NCBI RefSeq assembly: GCF_009765835.1
Contig: NZ_LMUS01000006.1
Location: forward strand, 1,384,438-1,448,437
DNA from: Granulicella sp. L56
GTDB lineage: Bacteria > Acidobacteriota > Terriglobia > Terriglobales > Acidobacteriaceae
Direction: 5' to 3'
DNA: 64,000 nt
Positions 63,978 to 64,000 of the stretch are shown in pieces. A program made the position numbers and the translations under genes. The notes under the pieces were generated by a model. That model did no database searches. It was not told the DNA's origin and worked only from the letters and a program-made list of their open reading frames with translations. How positions within the stretch are numbered: position 1 is the stretch's first letter; each line of letters begins with the position of its first letter.

Positions 63978-64000
63978 ATGTCTCAGCCTATACTCGTCAC
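63978..64000 (+). CDS. start of a gene cut by the window edge
   Basis: ATG with AGGAG 7 bases upstream opens the sequence MSQPILV plus a partial codon. This N-terminus is like that of NmrA/SDR-type NAD(P)-binding proteins, whose TGATG motif would come next, but only seven codons are visible. The gene is probably in the same unit as the small membrane protein. Confidence 0.55.

Overview
The window looks like chromosome from a plant-polysaccharide-degrading member of the Acidobacteriota (Terriglobia/Acidobacteriaceae type). The main evidence is the repeated very large TonB-dependent receptors (TBDRs) with an N-terminal carboxypeptidase-regulatory-like domain and a barrel ending in phenylalanine. 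Supporting evidence is a TPR gene paired with an FG-GAP/ASPIC-UnbV gene, many exported glycoside hydrolases with Tat- or Sec-like leaders, and frequent TTG starts behind strong Shine-Dalgarno sequences. The assignment is inference from gene content, not from a marker gene.

Positions 1-10807 form one sugar-acid/glycan locus. A GntR/FCD regulator is divergent from a minus-strand series: TBDR, GH2 glycosidase, enolase-superfamily sugar-acid dehydratase, RraA-family protein, short-chain dehydrogenase, and a sodium/solute symporter cut by the window edge. Perfect and near-perfect TGGTnnnACCA operators sit on both promoters of the divergent region. Positions 10949-15181 carry a GH27 alpha-galactosidase and a large exported protein of unknown function. 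Positions 15620-17793 are the wreckage of two alpha/beta hydrolase genes.

Positions 18317-22985 encode two exported beta-propeller proteins and a GH28 polygalacturonase-type enzyme. Next is a membrane-anchored protein with a putative DNA-binding N-terminus, divergent from a second TBDR (24881-28354) that ends in a clear terminator. A degraded TniA/TnsB-type transposase with end repeats lies at 28484-29535. A degraded TniB-type ATPase lies about 18 kb away at 47338-47639.

Between these two remnants is a second glycan locus. A LacI regulator is divergent from TBDR, an unassigned glycosidase, GH106-like, and GH29 alpha-L-fucosidase. It is accompanied by an L-fucose/L-galactose dehydrogenase-type aldo-keto reductase, a BNR-repeat (GH93-like) enzyme, a TPR protein and an FG-GAP protein. 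The enzyme mix (GH2, GH27, GH28, GH29, GH93-like, GH106-like) suggests complex pectin or rhamnogalacturonan side chains. The AKR, the dehydratase and the SDR could together form a non-phosphorylative L-fucose or L-galactose route.

Positions 48352-53126 hold a P1-family peptidase, a frameshifted small exported protein and a decayed TBDR pseudogene containing eight CTGGCA repeats. Positions 53184-59279 are a compact minus-strand operon: TBDR, reductive-dehalogenase-like 4Fe-4S protein, MFS transporter, AhpD-like protein. After an orphan TBDR C-terminus comes an (alpha/alpha)6-type glycosidase. The window ends with a TetR regulator divergent from a small membrane protein, with a perfect 13-bp inverted-repeat operator between them, and the first codons of another gene. 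No rRNA, tRNA or CRISPR array was seen.
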